From NCBI GenBank assembly GCA_002261195.1, contig MVBO01000008.1:224530-288529 (forward strand): a DNA stretch of 64,000 bases, in the 5' to 3' direction. This document shows, piece by piece, positions 11,155 through 22,800 of the stretch; within the stretch, counting starts at the first letter, position 1; the number at the start of each line of letters is the position of its first letter. Origin of the DNA: Bifiguratus adelaidae (taxonomy: Eukaryota > Mucoromycota > Endogonomycetes > Endogonales). Below the pieces are notes generated by a model. That model was not told the DNA's origin. It did not search any database and saw only the letters and a program-made list of their open reading frames with translations. A program made the translations under genes and the position numbers.

Positions 11155-13413
11155 ATGAGGCTGGCTGTATATGGTGGCATATCCACGTTGCTTGCCACCT
11201 CGGTGGTCACAACGGCACTACGCCAACGCAGCAACTTTTATGCTGCTTGCATTTACCTGTCCAAGTCAAGTGCTTGCATGATGGTAAGGTGGAAGGCTCC
11301 CGCGTTACTTGAGATTTCGGCTAACGGCAAGTTTATCAACGCAGGTCTTAATGAACATGGGAATCTTCATTACTATTTTGGTAGGACAACTGCTACAAGC
11401 CATGTTTTTTGGACCACTACGAGCTATCGAAGTTGAGGTACGGACGGCTGAACTCACAAGGCGAAAGGGTCAGCTTTTAACGTGTAGCATCTGCAGCACC
11501 TCTATGAAAGATCCTGGTATGCTGTGACAGAAACCTGCTTGGCCATGACTATATTCCGGGACGAGTTTGACGCTCGCTTCGTCGTGACGTTCACAACTCT
11601 GCTATTCCTCAAGATTTTCCATTGGCTATGTGCTGATCGTGTAGAATTTGTAAGCCATCGGCAACTTTGCCCTAACACTCTTTTGCTAAGTACTCTCTTC
11701 AGATGGAACAGACACCGCAAATACCAAGATTGTTCCATGCGCGTATAGTCACCTTACTCGTCATCCTTGGCGTCCTCGATTGCGCTTTAACTCATCAAGC
11801 GGTGAACATCACAGTGAAGCGTGGTGCGAACGTGATGATTATGTTTGGCTTTGAGGTGAGTATCCGAGCTGTGTTATGATGCCTATGTTGATGCCAGTCC
11901 TCAGTACGCAATCCTCGCCTCCACTGTCTTTTCAACTTTTGGTAAATACATTCTAAATATCATTGATGCTCATACGGAAGAGCCCTGGGAGACCAAGTCA
12001 ATTTACGTCTTCTACCTCGACCTCATCTCTGGTAAGTGCAGGCTGACGGGTGAAGTAGCACTCTTTGACCTTTAATCTTTGACTTAGATTTCTTTAAACT
12101 CGTCACGTACCTAATCTTCTTCACTATCATTCTGCACTTTTATGGACTGCCGCTACATATTATACGGGATGTGTACGTGACTTTTCGGTCATTCCTGCAA
12201 AAGTGCACCGATCTTTACCGGTATCAACGAGCGACAAGGAACATGAATGAGCGATATCCCGATGTATCTGAAGCGGAGCTCACGGCTATGAGCGACAGGA
12301 CATGCATCATCTGCAGAGAAGAGATGTTTGGAAGAGATGCGGAAGCGAATGGTAACAGCGATGCACCCCAAGGACAGGATGCTCGTGCTCGCGCTCACGG
12401 ACCGCCCGAGAGGGCTGCGGATATACCGAAGCGATTACCGTGCGGGCATGTCTTTCATTTCCATTGTCTTCGCAGCTGGCTGGAGCGGCAGCAAACTTGT
12501 CCAACATGGTAAGTTTCAGCGCCAGCTCTGATGCAAGTAACTAACAAGATTCCCTTACAGCCGAGCTCCTGTTTTGCAGGATTGTAAGTATTCTACGATT
12601 GTAATGTAGTGTGAAATTTATCCCGTGAATTTCATAGCATCTGCAAACGCATCAACTCGAGCACCAGCTAATCCTCCGGTCACGCCTGCACCCAACGGCA
12701 ACGCACCAAATGGCGATGCAGCACCGGAACAACAAGCCAATGGCCAGGCTCCTTTTGGTGTACCTCCAGCAGGGATCCCCCCGGCTATGCCTCCAATACC
12801 CAATCTCTTCAACCAAACAGGTCAAGGGTTTCCCAATTTTGCAATGTTTCCCCCGCCGCCACCAATTCCTTTCCTTTCACCAACCCAACAGCCACAGATG
12901 CAGGTCCCACCTGCTCAAAATGACCAGATACCCGGACAAGCAATATCTTCCCAGCAGCAGCCGCACGCATCGTCTCCTAGCGAAACATCAGCATCCGGTG
13001 CTGCCGACAAGGCATCCGACAAGCACGCAAATGCGTCCTCACTATCGAGTCCACCACCTGGCGCTATCCCTCTTATGCAATTACCGAGCATGTTTCCGCC
13101 CTTCCCATACCTCTCTACCCCACCTCCTCCTTCCTCTACCATACCACCAAATCTGACTTCCGACATATCTGACGAAGATATTCGTAAGCTGTCTGCCACA
13201 ACCAGGGAAGCGATGGTAGAGCGCTTGCGCATACTGCAGCAAGTGCAGAATCAGATTGTGGAATCAATGAGTTTGCTAAGCAGGGTGGTGAGCGTCTTAC
13301 CAGAGCAGCAAGCCGTCAATGAGGATCACGGCAACTCCGAATTGAACGGAGCTATGGATAAAGGAAAAGGAAAAGGGAAAGAAAAGGAGAATGGGAATAT
13401 TTCCGGCATGTAA
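11155..13413 (+). CDS. HRD1: ER-membrane RING ubiquitin ligase Hrd1 (synoviolin)
   Basis: E3 ligase and retrotranslocation channel of ER-associated degradation. At least seven exons; the first intron is 11284-11344. The N-terminal half is a series of membrane helices with family signatures (RSWYAVTETCLA, CALTHQA, FGFEYAILAS). A RING-H2 domain follows: CIICREEM, then CGHVFHFHC, then CPTCR. About 30 extra residues, Ala/Gly/Arg-rich, separate the first Cys pair from the rest of the RING. The tail of about 280 residues is proline-rich with a Ser/Ala/Gln section, then a predicted helix (REAMVERLRILQQVQNQI) and a basic end (KGKGKGKEKE). The start aligns with the first transmembrane segment of other Hrd1 proteins. 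Confidence 0.94.
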
Positions 13414-13538
13414 CCATAGAACGCCTACTATCATTTAGATTCACCTATATTCACCTATATTGGCAGAATATACTTCTCTTTAACAATGGCAAAAGTCGGT
13501 TTAAATGTACAGGTCTAATGATACGAACATCATGCAGT

Positions 13539-14051
13539 TCAGTTACTCGAACTTTCATATTGGCCGGGAATGACTGATTCACAACCATACTGAGATCTAC
13601 CCGTCGGGCAATCACCTCCGTGATGGCAGCACCGGATACAAAAGTTTCCGTTATCAGGTTCGAGCAGTTGGACATAGGACGCATAACCTTGGCAGGCGGA
13701 GCCGACTGGAGCGTGAAGATCGTTCTGACCGCCTTCGTCATGTTTGCGCAGTCCAATGACCATGGGATCAATCTTGCCGGTCACTTGAACATATTTGTCT
13801 CCAGTCGCGTAGTAAGCCGAAAGAATGAAACCGTCAGGTAAGGTTTGTGCATTCATGGATAAGGCAGTGTCTGCATTGAGACACCTTGCATAGGCATCGT
13901 CTTCGGATTCTGCCACACCTTTGGCAGGATCTCTTGGGATCATGAGACAGAAATCCGTGGCACTATGGATGGCAACTGTCTGACCGCCATCGGCACGAAC
14001 GGTAGCGAGGAGCGTGAGAGCAATGGCAGCAATGGCTTGGATCTTGAGCAT
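13539..14051 (-). CDS. Small secreted cysteine-rich protein of a fungal family
   Basis: Single exon, 170 residues. A clear signal peptide (MLKIQAIAAIALTLLATVRA) is followed by a secreted domain with FCLMIPRDP, GIDP/VTGK-type short motifs, GSACQGYASYVQLLEP and the paired-cysteine segment FCIRCC. It resembles a widespread fungal family of small secreted proteins of unknown function; the resemblance is from memory of the FCIRCC / GYxxYVQL pattern. The ATG at 14051 was chosen since it opens directly into the signal peptide and lies 40 bp downstream of a TATA box. The role is unknown; extracellular or wall location is inferred. Confidence 0.8.
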   Translation of the reverse strand: MLKIQAIAAIALTLLATVRADGGQTVAIHSATDFCLMIPRDPAKGVAESEDDAYARCLNADTALSMNAQTLPDGFILSAYYATGDKYVQVTGKIDPMVIGLRKHDEGGQNDLHAPVGSACQGYASYVQLLEPDNGNFCIRCCHHGGDCPTGRSQYGCESVIPGQYESSSN

Positions 14052-14090
14052 GTTGGTATTGGTGTTGTGCAAACGTCTTCATTGCTGGCT

Positions 14091-14097
14091 TTATATA
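14091..14097 (-). promoter_or_regulatory. TATA box of the secreted protein gene
   Basis: TATATAA read on the minus strand, 40-46 bp before the ATG at 14051. The same spacing occurs at the GPI-protein gene (TATA 19321-19327, ATG 19282). Confidence 0.55.
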
Positions 14098-14444
14098 GGT
14101 GATGGCCACTGAAAAAAAAATGATTCATCCCTCTTATTCTGCAGAGCTCGCTGTGATTGGAAACAAGGCTACGTCCATGGACATGACCCAATGACACCAC
14201 GCGCGAACGCTTGGAGGGTTTCATCTCTAGGCTAGAAAATAATCTCCGGGGCGATTCTTTCCGGTAGTCTACCGAGCCCATCTTCCTCATACTGATCTCA
14301 CAGCATCTATGAATAGTCAACGTATATCCGTACCGCCAATTGGTCAGAAACCCCCTCATTTTGAATCACAATGGCTCTGGCGCAAAAGGTCAGTGCACAA
14401 AATGGCGCAGTTCAGAATTGATCTGTTCCATGTCGGTTACAGGT
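14098..14444. other. Intergenic region, TRIP4 upstream side
   Basis: About 350 bp between the secreted-protein promoter and TRIP4. An ATG at 14371 begins a short frame (MALAQK) that ends at a GT-like site, but it cannot be joined to TRIP4 in frame with the acceptor I see, so it is not used as the start. Nothing else is recognised. Confidence 0.4.
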
Positions 14445-16359
14445 ATGGATGCTTGGGCGGAAACAAAACTGGTAGACTTTTTGGGCTTTGACCACGAGAC
14501 TGTGCGGAGTCAGCTGTTGCCCTATCTGAATAGCCTCGGCTCCAAAGACGCGCTGACGACGCATTTGCTGGTACGTTCATTTTGCTCATGCGCGGTAATC
14601 TACTTTGTGCGGCATACTCATGATAAAGGCAGGAGTTACTCGGAAGTGAACGCGCGGACTTTATACAAGAGTTTGCGAGCAAGTTATTCCCGGAAAGGAA
14701 GTCCAAGCCTGCAACGCCCCCATCAACGCCACGATCGTCCACGCCGACAAAAGTGCCAGAAACACAACCTGAAGTTGACTGGAAGAAGGCGTTTGGCAAC
14801 GAAAAGAACGTGTATAGGAAGAAGGATGTGGAAGACGACTACTTCATTGGGTATGTAGTGGCATGCCATGGATATTGGATGGATCCAGTATTGACACGTT
14901 CAATTGGAAAGCAATAGCAAGAGATCGCACAAGAAGGCAGACAATCATGGCAATGCTTCAAGTAACGAACAGACATCCGGCACAGTGACGCCTCAGAAAC
15001 CTCAAACACCAGAACCAGCAGTTTCCTCCACGACGACAAAGACAGGCGACAAAAAGACTTCCGGTCAGCTCGTATCAGACAAGTTAGAAAAGAAGAAAAA
15101 GAAGCATGAGAAGTTTGATGCCATGTCCCTGGAGAAGGCGCTCAAGGAGCTTGAATTACAAGGAAACGTCGGCAGTAAGCGCAGAGCTTGCGACTGTCAA
15201 GGTATGTTTCCTTTTAGACATATCAATACTAACATTGAGTAACCTGAAACAATAGCTCAAAAGCACGATCTGTTTATTGTGGCTCCAAATTGCTTGAATT
15301 GTGGCAAAATCATCTGTGTCCAGGAGGGCGCTGGTCCTTGCACATTTTGCAACACACCAATCATCAGCAAGGAGCAACAATTGGAGCTCATTGCAGAAGC
15401 AAAGCGAAAAAGGGCATTGGTAGCTCAAGAGAAAGCAAGACAATTTCAAAAGAAATCAACTGCCGCAGTTTCTGGTCGTAGCATACCCTACGCGAGCAAG
15501 CTCAGTGGACAAGTCATCATACCTTCACCAGTAGAGTCCGATCCTGACGAGAGCCTGAGGAAAGCAGAGAGACACAAAGAGACACTTTTGGAATATGATC
15601 GTACAAGTGCGGCCCGGACGAGGGTCATTGGTGAGTTTATCATACAATGTCGATATCTCAATGCTCATTTCGGGTTCAGATCAAGCGACAGATTTCGCCG
15701 TACCTACCGATCGCGCGAACCTTTGGTTATCCCCTCAAGAGCGAGCGCTCGAGGAGAAAAAGCAGAATGCGAATATACGAAAACTGACAAACGCCAACAA
15801 GCGCAAAGTCATGACGCTTGATTTGACCTCCAAGAAGGTGATTATGCAAGAAGTAGACAATGAAAGCAGCGAGTCCGAGGAAGAAGATGCTAGGGTGGCC
15901 GGCAATATAAGGAAACTAGAGCTCCAAAGGCAACGTGACGCTGAGCGGCGGATACCACTCACGACGAGAACGACGAGAACGACCGCTAACCAACCACAAG
16001 ACCTGACATCCTCCAGAACCTACGCTGAAAACCCCTTCCTGAACCATGAAAGGCCACAATTTATACGGAGTGTCACCAGAGCTGTCCAAGGCGGAGCTAG
16101 TGGCGATACAGCAAACGAAGCCAATCAACCAAAAGCCAATGCGGGTGGTCAATGGACATCGTTACATGGTGAATCCAGTCATATCCCTTCCATGTCCAGC
16201 AAGTAAGTGAACCCACAGATGACATGTCATCTATTAACCACTCTATGTAGACAAGCGACACAAGGACGAGTACAATATGACTCTCTAGATGGCATGGCAG
16301 AGGGATTGCTAATCGGAGGCGAAGATGGATCGCGTGAGCATGTCATTGTCACTTCATAA
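14445..16359 (+). CDS. TRIP4: Activating signal cointegrator 1 homologue (zf-C2HC5)
   Basis: Homologue of ASC-1/TRIP4, a subunit of the ASC-1 complex that in animals acts in transcription coactivation and in clearing stalled ribosomes. The diagnostic zf-C2HC5 zinc finger is present: CDCQ, then CLNCGKIIC, then CTFC, around 15190-15360. Before it lie a short helical N-terminus (TKLVDFLGFDHETV) and a Ser/Thr/Lys-rich linker; after it come a Lys-rich helical region and a conserved NLWLSPQERALEEKK segment. No ASCH domain is visible at the C-terminus, which ends in GEDGSREHVIVTS. Introns are about 50-60 bp; the first is 14571-14632. The start 14445 is the first ATG in frame after the upstream stop region and is moderately certain. 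ING follows 82 bp downstream. Confidence 0.85.
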
Positions 16360-16441
16360 AGTACAACTGTTGCTGCGCAGAGTTCGCCAAGCCAACAATT
16401 TTATAGCCCATATTTGGCACTGCGGCACCACAGCCTTTACC

Positions 16442-17545
16442 ATGGCTGCCGATGTCGTGGATTATGGACTCTTTTTGGAAGATTACCTGGCCAGTATGTT
16501 GTAGTATGGTAACGCTGCTGCTGAAGCTCAGGCTAACCGTGCGCTTTCCCAGGTATTGAGAACTTGCCAGGTGAAATCCAGTTTCTCATGACGGAACTTC
16601 AACGTAAAGACGAAGAATATCAAGGTAAGCTAGGACACTATCTGCGTCACCAAAGACCTATCGTGCGCCTTAGAGGTTCTACGGCGGATAAACTCACGTC
16701 AAACAAAGCTCTTTATGGGCAGCTCACGCGATGAAAACGTGCAGCCAGACCAAGAAAAGGTGACCAAGGACAAGATTCGAAGAGAAATCAAGCGAGCAGA
16801 GCAACTGAGCGAAGAAAAGACGGCGTTAGCGAAGCGAGCCTATGACTTGGTGGGTGGAGCTGATTGTGGCATGGCTTCCAGCTAAAGGATGTACAGTTGA
16901 ACCGTCAATTGCAACGGTTAAACAAGGACATGACCAAGATACTTCCCGATACCGAACCTCTCTCGCTGAATGAGTCATTCAATCCGGCCATGGTGTCGGC
17001 TTCCATGCGAAATGTTACGTCTTCGCGGTATAGTGATGGTACGTGGTGCACAAGCTTAGTCAGCAACGCTCACGCCTCTTTGCAATCAGCTTCTGCAGGA
17101 TCACCTCAAGAATATGGTAAGGCAATTGGTTATCGCTTGCCTTGGCAACGTGGCTAACATGCTTCTGTGACCATTTACCGTCGCCTTCAGATATATCTGG
17201 TGAGTCTTCGTTTTGTTTGCCTACGCGTCACACTAACGTTACCTAGGTGACGAGTATGAACCAGAAGGTGGCGACGACGATAAAAACTACTGCATATGTC
17301 AAGGCATGGGTAACGGTACGATGATTGGCTGTGACAATGAGGTATGTCGTGCCAACGCTATGGTTGCCAATAGTCTCCTAACTCTGCCCTAGGATTGTCC
17401 TACCGAATGGTATCATTTATCCTGTGTCGGATTACGTGAACCACCAGAAGGTACATGGTACTGTCCTCAATGCGCGGACGCATTCAGTGGAGATCGATCG
17501 GGTAGAAAACGGCGAAGACATGGTCGCTCTGTCGGTGCTTCTTAA
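16442..17545 (+). CDS. ING-family PHD-finger chromatin reader
   Basis: Subunit of a histone acetyltransferase or deacetylase complex (Yng1/Yng2/Pho23 in yeast, ING1-5 in animals) that reads H3K4 methylation. The N-terminal ING domain starts with DYLASIENLPGEIQFLM, as in the family, followed by a charged helix (KRAEQLSEEKTALAKRA). The C-terminal PHD finger has the full C4HC3 set: CICQG, CDNEDC, WYHLSC and WYCPQC. A basic tail (GRKRRRHGRS) corresponds to the polybasic phosphoinositide-binding region of ING1/2. Several introns of about 45-60 bp. Which of the three yeast paralogues it matches cannot be told by eye. Confidence 0.9.
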
Positions 17546-17760
17546 TGACTTTCTTTGTACATATCGTGTATTGCAGACTACGTTAATACGGCGTTTTGGA
17601 AGCCCTGTTGGGAGTCATTGTATAGAATCTTGGCTTTTGCCTTTCTCCTGACGATAGCTGCGCTGATAGCTGGAGCTATCCCTCTTGCCAACTTTGTCTT
17701 TCTTACATTCACCATTGGAACGAATTGTCAGTCACACCTACCGTTGGGCGTGCGTAGAAC

Positions 17761-18564
17761 ATGGACGTGAACGTGGAAAGGTACAGGGTACGGATCACGA
17801 GTAAGTAGACACCTACAGGCGTCAAACATACCAGACAAACTCACCAAACCAAGATATTGTCAAGGTCGCCGACCTATCACAAATAAGCGCCAAACGCATT
17901 CGCCGTCAACTAGAACAGGAAGACGGCCTCTCCCTCGAACCAGTGAAACGCGCCCTAGACGACCTCATCGTATCCATCTGCAGTGACTTAATTCAAGCCA
18001 AGAATGAACAGTCTCCCTCACCTCCTCCAGCTCCACCCGTCCAACGCCGCTCTAAACCTTCCCCACCTAAACCAAAACGCGGACCGTCTCCTTCTTCCGA
18101 ATCCGAGGTTGGCGATGAAGCATTAGCACGCCAATTGGATCGAGAATGGAACGCCAAGCGGACACGGCACCAGCCGATCAAGAAGGAAAAAAAGAAGCGA
18201 ATGGTCGTGCAGCCGCAGGTGGACGTGGACGGGAAAGTGATTAAGCGCAATACAGGGTTCAATAAGCCCATGGTGCTTAGTGCCGAGTTGTCTGCCTTCA
18301 CGGGGGCAACAGAGGTAAAGCAATGCGTCAGATGAAGGTTGGGTGCTCAGATGATCTATTGTCCAGATGTCGCGACCCGAGGTGGTCAAGAAACTGTGGG
18401 AGCATATCAAGACACAGAATCTCCAAGATCCTTCCGATAGACGAATGCTCATTAATGACGGTCCATTCAAGCAATTGTTTGGAAGGGATAGAATGTCGAG
18501 TTTTGAAATGAACAAGTTTCTGAGTCCGCATCTGAAACGTAAAGAGGACTTGGCAGATACATGA
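17761..18564 (+). CDS. DEK_C and SWIB/MDM2 domain protein
   Basis: Nuclear protein resembling yeast Uaf30/Tri1, which act with the RNA polymerase I upstream activating factor or with chromatin. Exons 17761-17800, 17854-18314 and 18367-18564 sum to 232 codons. N-terminal DEK_C-like helical domain (ISAKRIRRQLEQEDG), a proline/lysine-rich linker with RRSKPSPPKPKRG, and a C-terminal SWIB domain (GFNKPMVLSAELSAF, then VVKKLWEHIKTQNLQDP and FGRDRMSSFEMNKFLSPH). The short first exon gives MDVNVERYRVRI; its donor is a clean GTAAGT. Confidence 0.88.
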
Positions 18565-18650
18565 TCAATAGATATACCATTAGGGTGCTACACTATTACA
18601 TGAGCAACAAGTTGCTGCTTTAGATATCACACTAGACATAGTATGTTGAT

Positions 18651-19282
18651 CTAGAGGGCAATGGCAGCAGCAAGCATGGCCGCAATGGTAAAGACAAAGA
18701 CTTGGGAGGAAGCTTGGTTGCTGGCGCCAGAGGTGGAAGAGGCAGAAGCAGAGGCGGAGCCAAAGCTAGCAGCACTGGAGAGCGCAGCAGACGCAGAGGA
18801 ACCGAGGGAGGAGTAGGCGCTAGCCAGCATGGAGCCGCTATAAGCTGTCATAATAGAGGATTGAGCGCTCATGACGCCAGTGACAACGCCGCTGGCGGCA
18901 GAAGCACCGGCACCGGTGATGGTAGCGGCAGCAGTGCTGACACTTGCGGCAACACCCGTAACTACAGGGCTGGAGGTTCCGGTGGCAGCGGTGCCAGTAG
19001 CAGTACCACTAGCGCCGGATCCCGATTCCGCTTGAGCAATCGGTTGCTTATACTTGTTAACGCAAGCGTTAATGCAAGAGTTGTCACCGCTAGCACAGTT
19101 CTTGATACATTCGCCCTCGAGACGCACTAAATCACCGTCAATAATGTCCCTGGAGTCTCAGACATATCCTTACCGCAGTTCTTTAGGCATTCAATATCAC
19201 CCGGTTTGCACTCTCCACTTCCACAGGCTTGAACAGCAGCAAGGGACGCAGCGCAGGCAATGAGAAACGCGGTGACCTTCAT
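18651..19282 (-). CDS. Ser/Ala-rich GPI-type cell-wall protein
   Basis: 194 residues in two exons (19174-19282 and 18651-19126). Signal peptide MKVTAFLIACAASLAAVQA; then a small cysteine-rich head with two related units (CKPGDIECLKNC and CIKNCASGDNSC). A long Ser/Ala/Thr/Gly-rich stalk follows, and the protein ends in a hydrophobic tail (VFVFTIAAMLAAAIAL) preceded by small residues, as in GPI-anchored wall proteins. The stalk is likely O-mannosylated. No enzymatic domain is seen. Confidence 0.82.
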
Positions 19283-19320
19283 GGTGAGATCAAATGAAAG
19301 GAAGATGTCTTGAAGGGCTA

Positions 19321-19327
19321 TTATATA
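19321..19327 (-). promoter_or_regulatory. TATA box of the GPI-type protein gene
   Basis: TATATAA on the minus strand, 39-45 bp before the start codon at 19282. Confidence 0.5.
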
Positions 19328-19398
19328 CGCGAACGGACGCTGACGATTTGTGCTACCTGAAAAGAGTAATGCATTTCCTTTTATGGAATGAGGTCATG

Positions 19399-19766
19399 TC
19401 ATCGCCCAATCATCTTGTACAACTCGCGTCTAAGCGGGATAGGCGGTGAGAGACCGCTAGTGAGCGGAATGGCACTTACATGTGGGTGGCCAAGGGAGGT
19501 AGACGCGCATCGAGATCACTTGCTAAGCTTTCACAGGCATGGATAAGGTCAGTGGTGTCGTCAATAGCTGTCTGGACGCTTGTGTTTAGCGTGTGAATGG
19601 TGCGTTGTTGGAGTGACAGCGTATCGGTGACGCAATAGTCCGCTTCAGAAAGTTGGGACTGCAGGGTGACCAGGAGGTCATCCAATGCATGTTGAAGGGT
19701 GGTTGCATGTTTTTCTAGGTCGTCGAGCAGTTTAGGATTGATGGGGACAGTATTGGAGATGGACAT
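19399..19766 (-). CDS. BORCS6-like small coiled-coil protein
   Basis: 105 residues in two exons (19480-19766 and 19399-19429, intron 19430-19479). The sequence is helical with heptad-like spacing: NPKLLDDLEKHATTLQ, then LQSQLSEADYCVTDTLSLQQ, ending HIRELYKMIGR. The pattern of a proline-led first helix, a long middle helix and a short R-E-L-type end resembles the C-terminal domain of BORC subunit 6, which with other BORC proteins positions lysosomes or vacuoles. The match is by eye and moderate. The last exon replaces an early stop with a C-terminus that fits that family. The start ATG at 19766 lies 71 bp after the DIP2-like stop, on the same strand. Confidence 0.6.
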
Positions 19767-19837
19767 CCGAAGGAGCGCGATATATAGGAAATGGAGTTTC
19801 TGAAAAATTCTACAGTGGAAGGTTTGTCTACTCGACA

Positions 19838-22800
19838 TCAAAAGAACTTTAGGTCTTGGCCGAGATCAAGTGGTGGTAATTCTGTGGATCTGGTATCCTT
19901 GGCAGCATCAGCAGTGGTGGATGGCATGACTGGTGTATGCTGCGGCGAGGTTGTCTCGCCCGTTCTATGAGTTGCAGCAGATGTTTTTCTGGGCCGTTCT
20001 GCCTTGCTCGTTGGCTGTTCCAAGCCAATGGGTACAGGGGGGTATATGTTTGTCACTTTTTGGATGCGATAAGCCGGTCTAGAAAATTCAGTAAGTTACA
20101 CTGAACGAAAACAATGGATGTAGGAGCATGCAGGCACTTACATTCGCTGCGCCACGTAATCCAACAACATTCGGCCACGCTGTTTTTCTCCGAATCGGCT
20201 TTTCCTTAGCTTGCCATCGCCTACAAAGACAATAACATCGAGTAAAAAGCGATGATTCTTGAGTACCGTGTTAATGAGGAGCGGTACGAGGCTTGTGGCA
20301 TATTCAGCTGAACGAATCTGCACAACAGCCACAATTTCTCGGGATGCCTGGAGAACGATGCTGTGGAACGGACGTTAGAAGATGCAATCGATCGAACGCC
20401 ACCTTGTGCTACTTACGCTCCATCTTTGGCAATCGATCGATGACAGCGTTCAATGGAGGTCTCAATGTCCAATGCATAATGTAGCAAGCCATTGACCTCA
20501 AAAGTTTCGCCAATGGAGCCAAGCACGAAAAGACACTGGCCTTCCTCAATGCCAGGCAGATGAGGCTCAGAGTCATTGCGGCGTCTGACGTTCCACAAGA
20601 AACCGAGGTCGCCTGTTCTGGCGTATCGTATATTTTGATCTCCGTTTTCAATCGTTGCAGCCAATCTGGACATGTCTTTGGCAGCATCTGAATTTGGTAA
20701 CGACGTGGCGTTGCTGTCCGACGCAACCCATATCTCTCCTACTACTTGCGCAGGGCAGATCTGTCGGGTTTCCGGGTTCACAATCGCAATCATGGTCGTG
20801 CTCGGTACTATGCCCGAATCATGAACAACCGCACAGGGTTCTTGCTCTGGACGGCCAATCTCAACAAGGCCCTTCGAGAGTGCGGTTAATGAAAGCGTGA
20901 GAGTAATGGGCGGCATCAGCATATAGGAGCGAGTTGCAATCATTGGGTTGAAGGCATGGCTGTATACATGATTGACATTTTGGCGTTCCAATCGTGCTGA
21001 TCCGAGAGTTGTGGTGGCATGTTGGTAGACGTCGATGCGCGGACGACCTGTTGATGTCAACATGACATTCTGCATGAGCTGTAGGGAAAAGGACTTGATT
21101 TGGTCGGGTGACAAATGTTGCAGAGCGTATTGAATGAGATAAGGATTGGCATAGACATCCTTGACGCGGAATCTTTGAGCAGAGTCGAGCCAGACAGAGG
21201 GCGACAAGACGAAATCGGCTTGCGACATCAGCACAGTAGCACAGCCGACAAAGATACCTGTCAGCGCTGCGTGTTCGAAGCTGAGGCCATTGTAAGCATT
21301 TCCAGCGACAATGAGAGGGCGCTGACTCTTCATCTGACATGTGACCTTCTGTGTCCGGCAGTGGGCCATTGTTGTCGCATGGCTAATGTTCACATACTGT
21401 CGACGCATGTCTGTGTTGAAGTTGACAATAATCATGGCGGTGAAACGAGGTGTCAAGAATTCTGGCTTGAGCACAAATCCACCTTCTTTCATGGATTTCC
21501 CATACTTTGATGCTTTGGACACATTGATGGTTTCTGGTAGGTTGAGCTGATGATGTTTGAGAGCGTGCTGTACAGGTCGAGACTTGAGCGTATCATCACT
21601 GGCACTGTTGACCAGAATGTATCGGATGTTGAGTTCGATAACGATTCCGGCCAAGCTGGGAACATCTTCTTCGAGCCGATTGACATCTGGAGGATGCAAC
21701 GGTACGGCAGTGATGCCCAGAGCTAGACAGGCATGTACTGTCTCCACAAACTCGTTGCCTGTCGGCATCATGACAAGAACACGCACCTGCGGGCGAATGG
21801 AACGTTTTACAAGTAAATTCGCCATCGTGGCTACATGCGAATTCAACTTGCGCCAAGTGATCGATTTTGGTTCCTTGCCTTTGGCGTCCATCACGATATA
21901 TGCGGCCTCCTCTGGATGCAGATTGCTACGCCAGAGCAGAACGTCTGTAATGTTGGAGAACTTCATCAAGTCGAACCCCGTACGTTCGTCTAGGATCTGC
22001 TTGATGTTTTCGACACCGGTGTGTTGCGGAAGCCCAGTACGAACAATCTTACCCTTTGCAACTGCTGCTTCGTAGGCTGCCAAGGATTTCCACATACCAT
22101 TTTCGAGATCGTCACCCCAACCGAGGTTGAAGACAGTCCGGTCTACGTCAATGCGAATGTAATTGGAAGGCAGCCGGCCAGTTTCAAAAGCCTTTCGACA
22201 GAGCAAAGGGTTAATAACGTGTCTACCGTTCTTCGAAGATCGTGGAAGCGTGTTGGGAGGACAAAACATGAGAGAATATAAGCGGATGCCGTGAATATCA
22301 TAGAGAGCATTGGCAATGCGGTTTGCCATATTGGCCTGCTGGTCTTTGCCAAAATTCCCTTCGAGCACACCGATGGGTAAATGCTCATTGTTGGTCCAGG
22401 TTTCAAAGAAAGCACTGCGGGTATAATGAGTTGCTGTGAATGGCACGACTAAGTTCACTTACACTTGATCTATGCCAAACTTTTCCCCGACAGTGTGGCA
22501 CAAATCCTGGTAATAATGGTAATCTTCAATGCCAAACGATTTTCCTAGCGATTGTTGCCGGATGCGATCCTCATATAACCCAAGGACAATGATTCGTCCA
22601 CCTAAACAACAACCGAGCAACCCAGTACGCAGAAATTCTTGATCGTAGACCTCCACCTTGAGTTCGGGTGTTACCATATACGGCTTGGCATGAAAAATGG
22701 ATTCTGTGTGCCTAGGCAGAGCCCAGAAACCACCGGAAAGAGAGGGCGAGTCAACCCAGATCTCGCCAATCGTGTCTGGAGGACAGAGTGTGTTCGTTTC

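Noticed and set aside
18702-19130. A 142-codon plus-strand frame rich in Gly, Ser and Arg
   Set aside because: It is the reverse of the Ser/Ala-rich GPI-type protein and reflects its repeated codons.
22415-22470. In-frame stop that would split the DIP2-like gene in two
   Set aside because: A 48 bp GT-AG intron (22415-22462) removes the stop and keeps the frame, giving a continuous family-like sequence across the junction.
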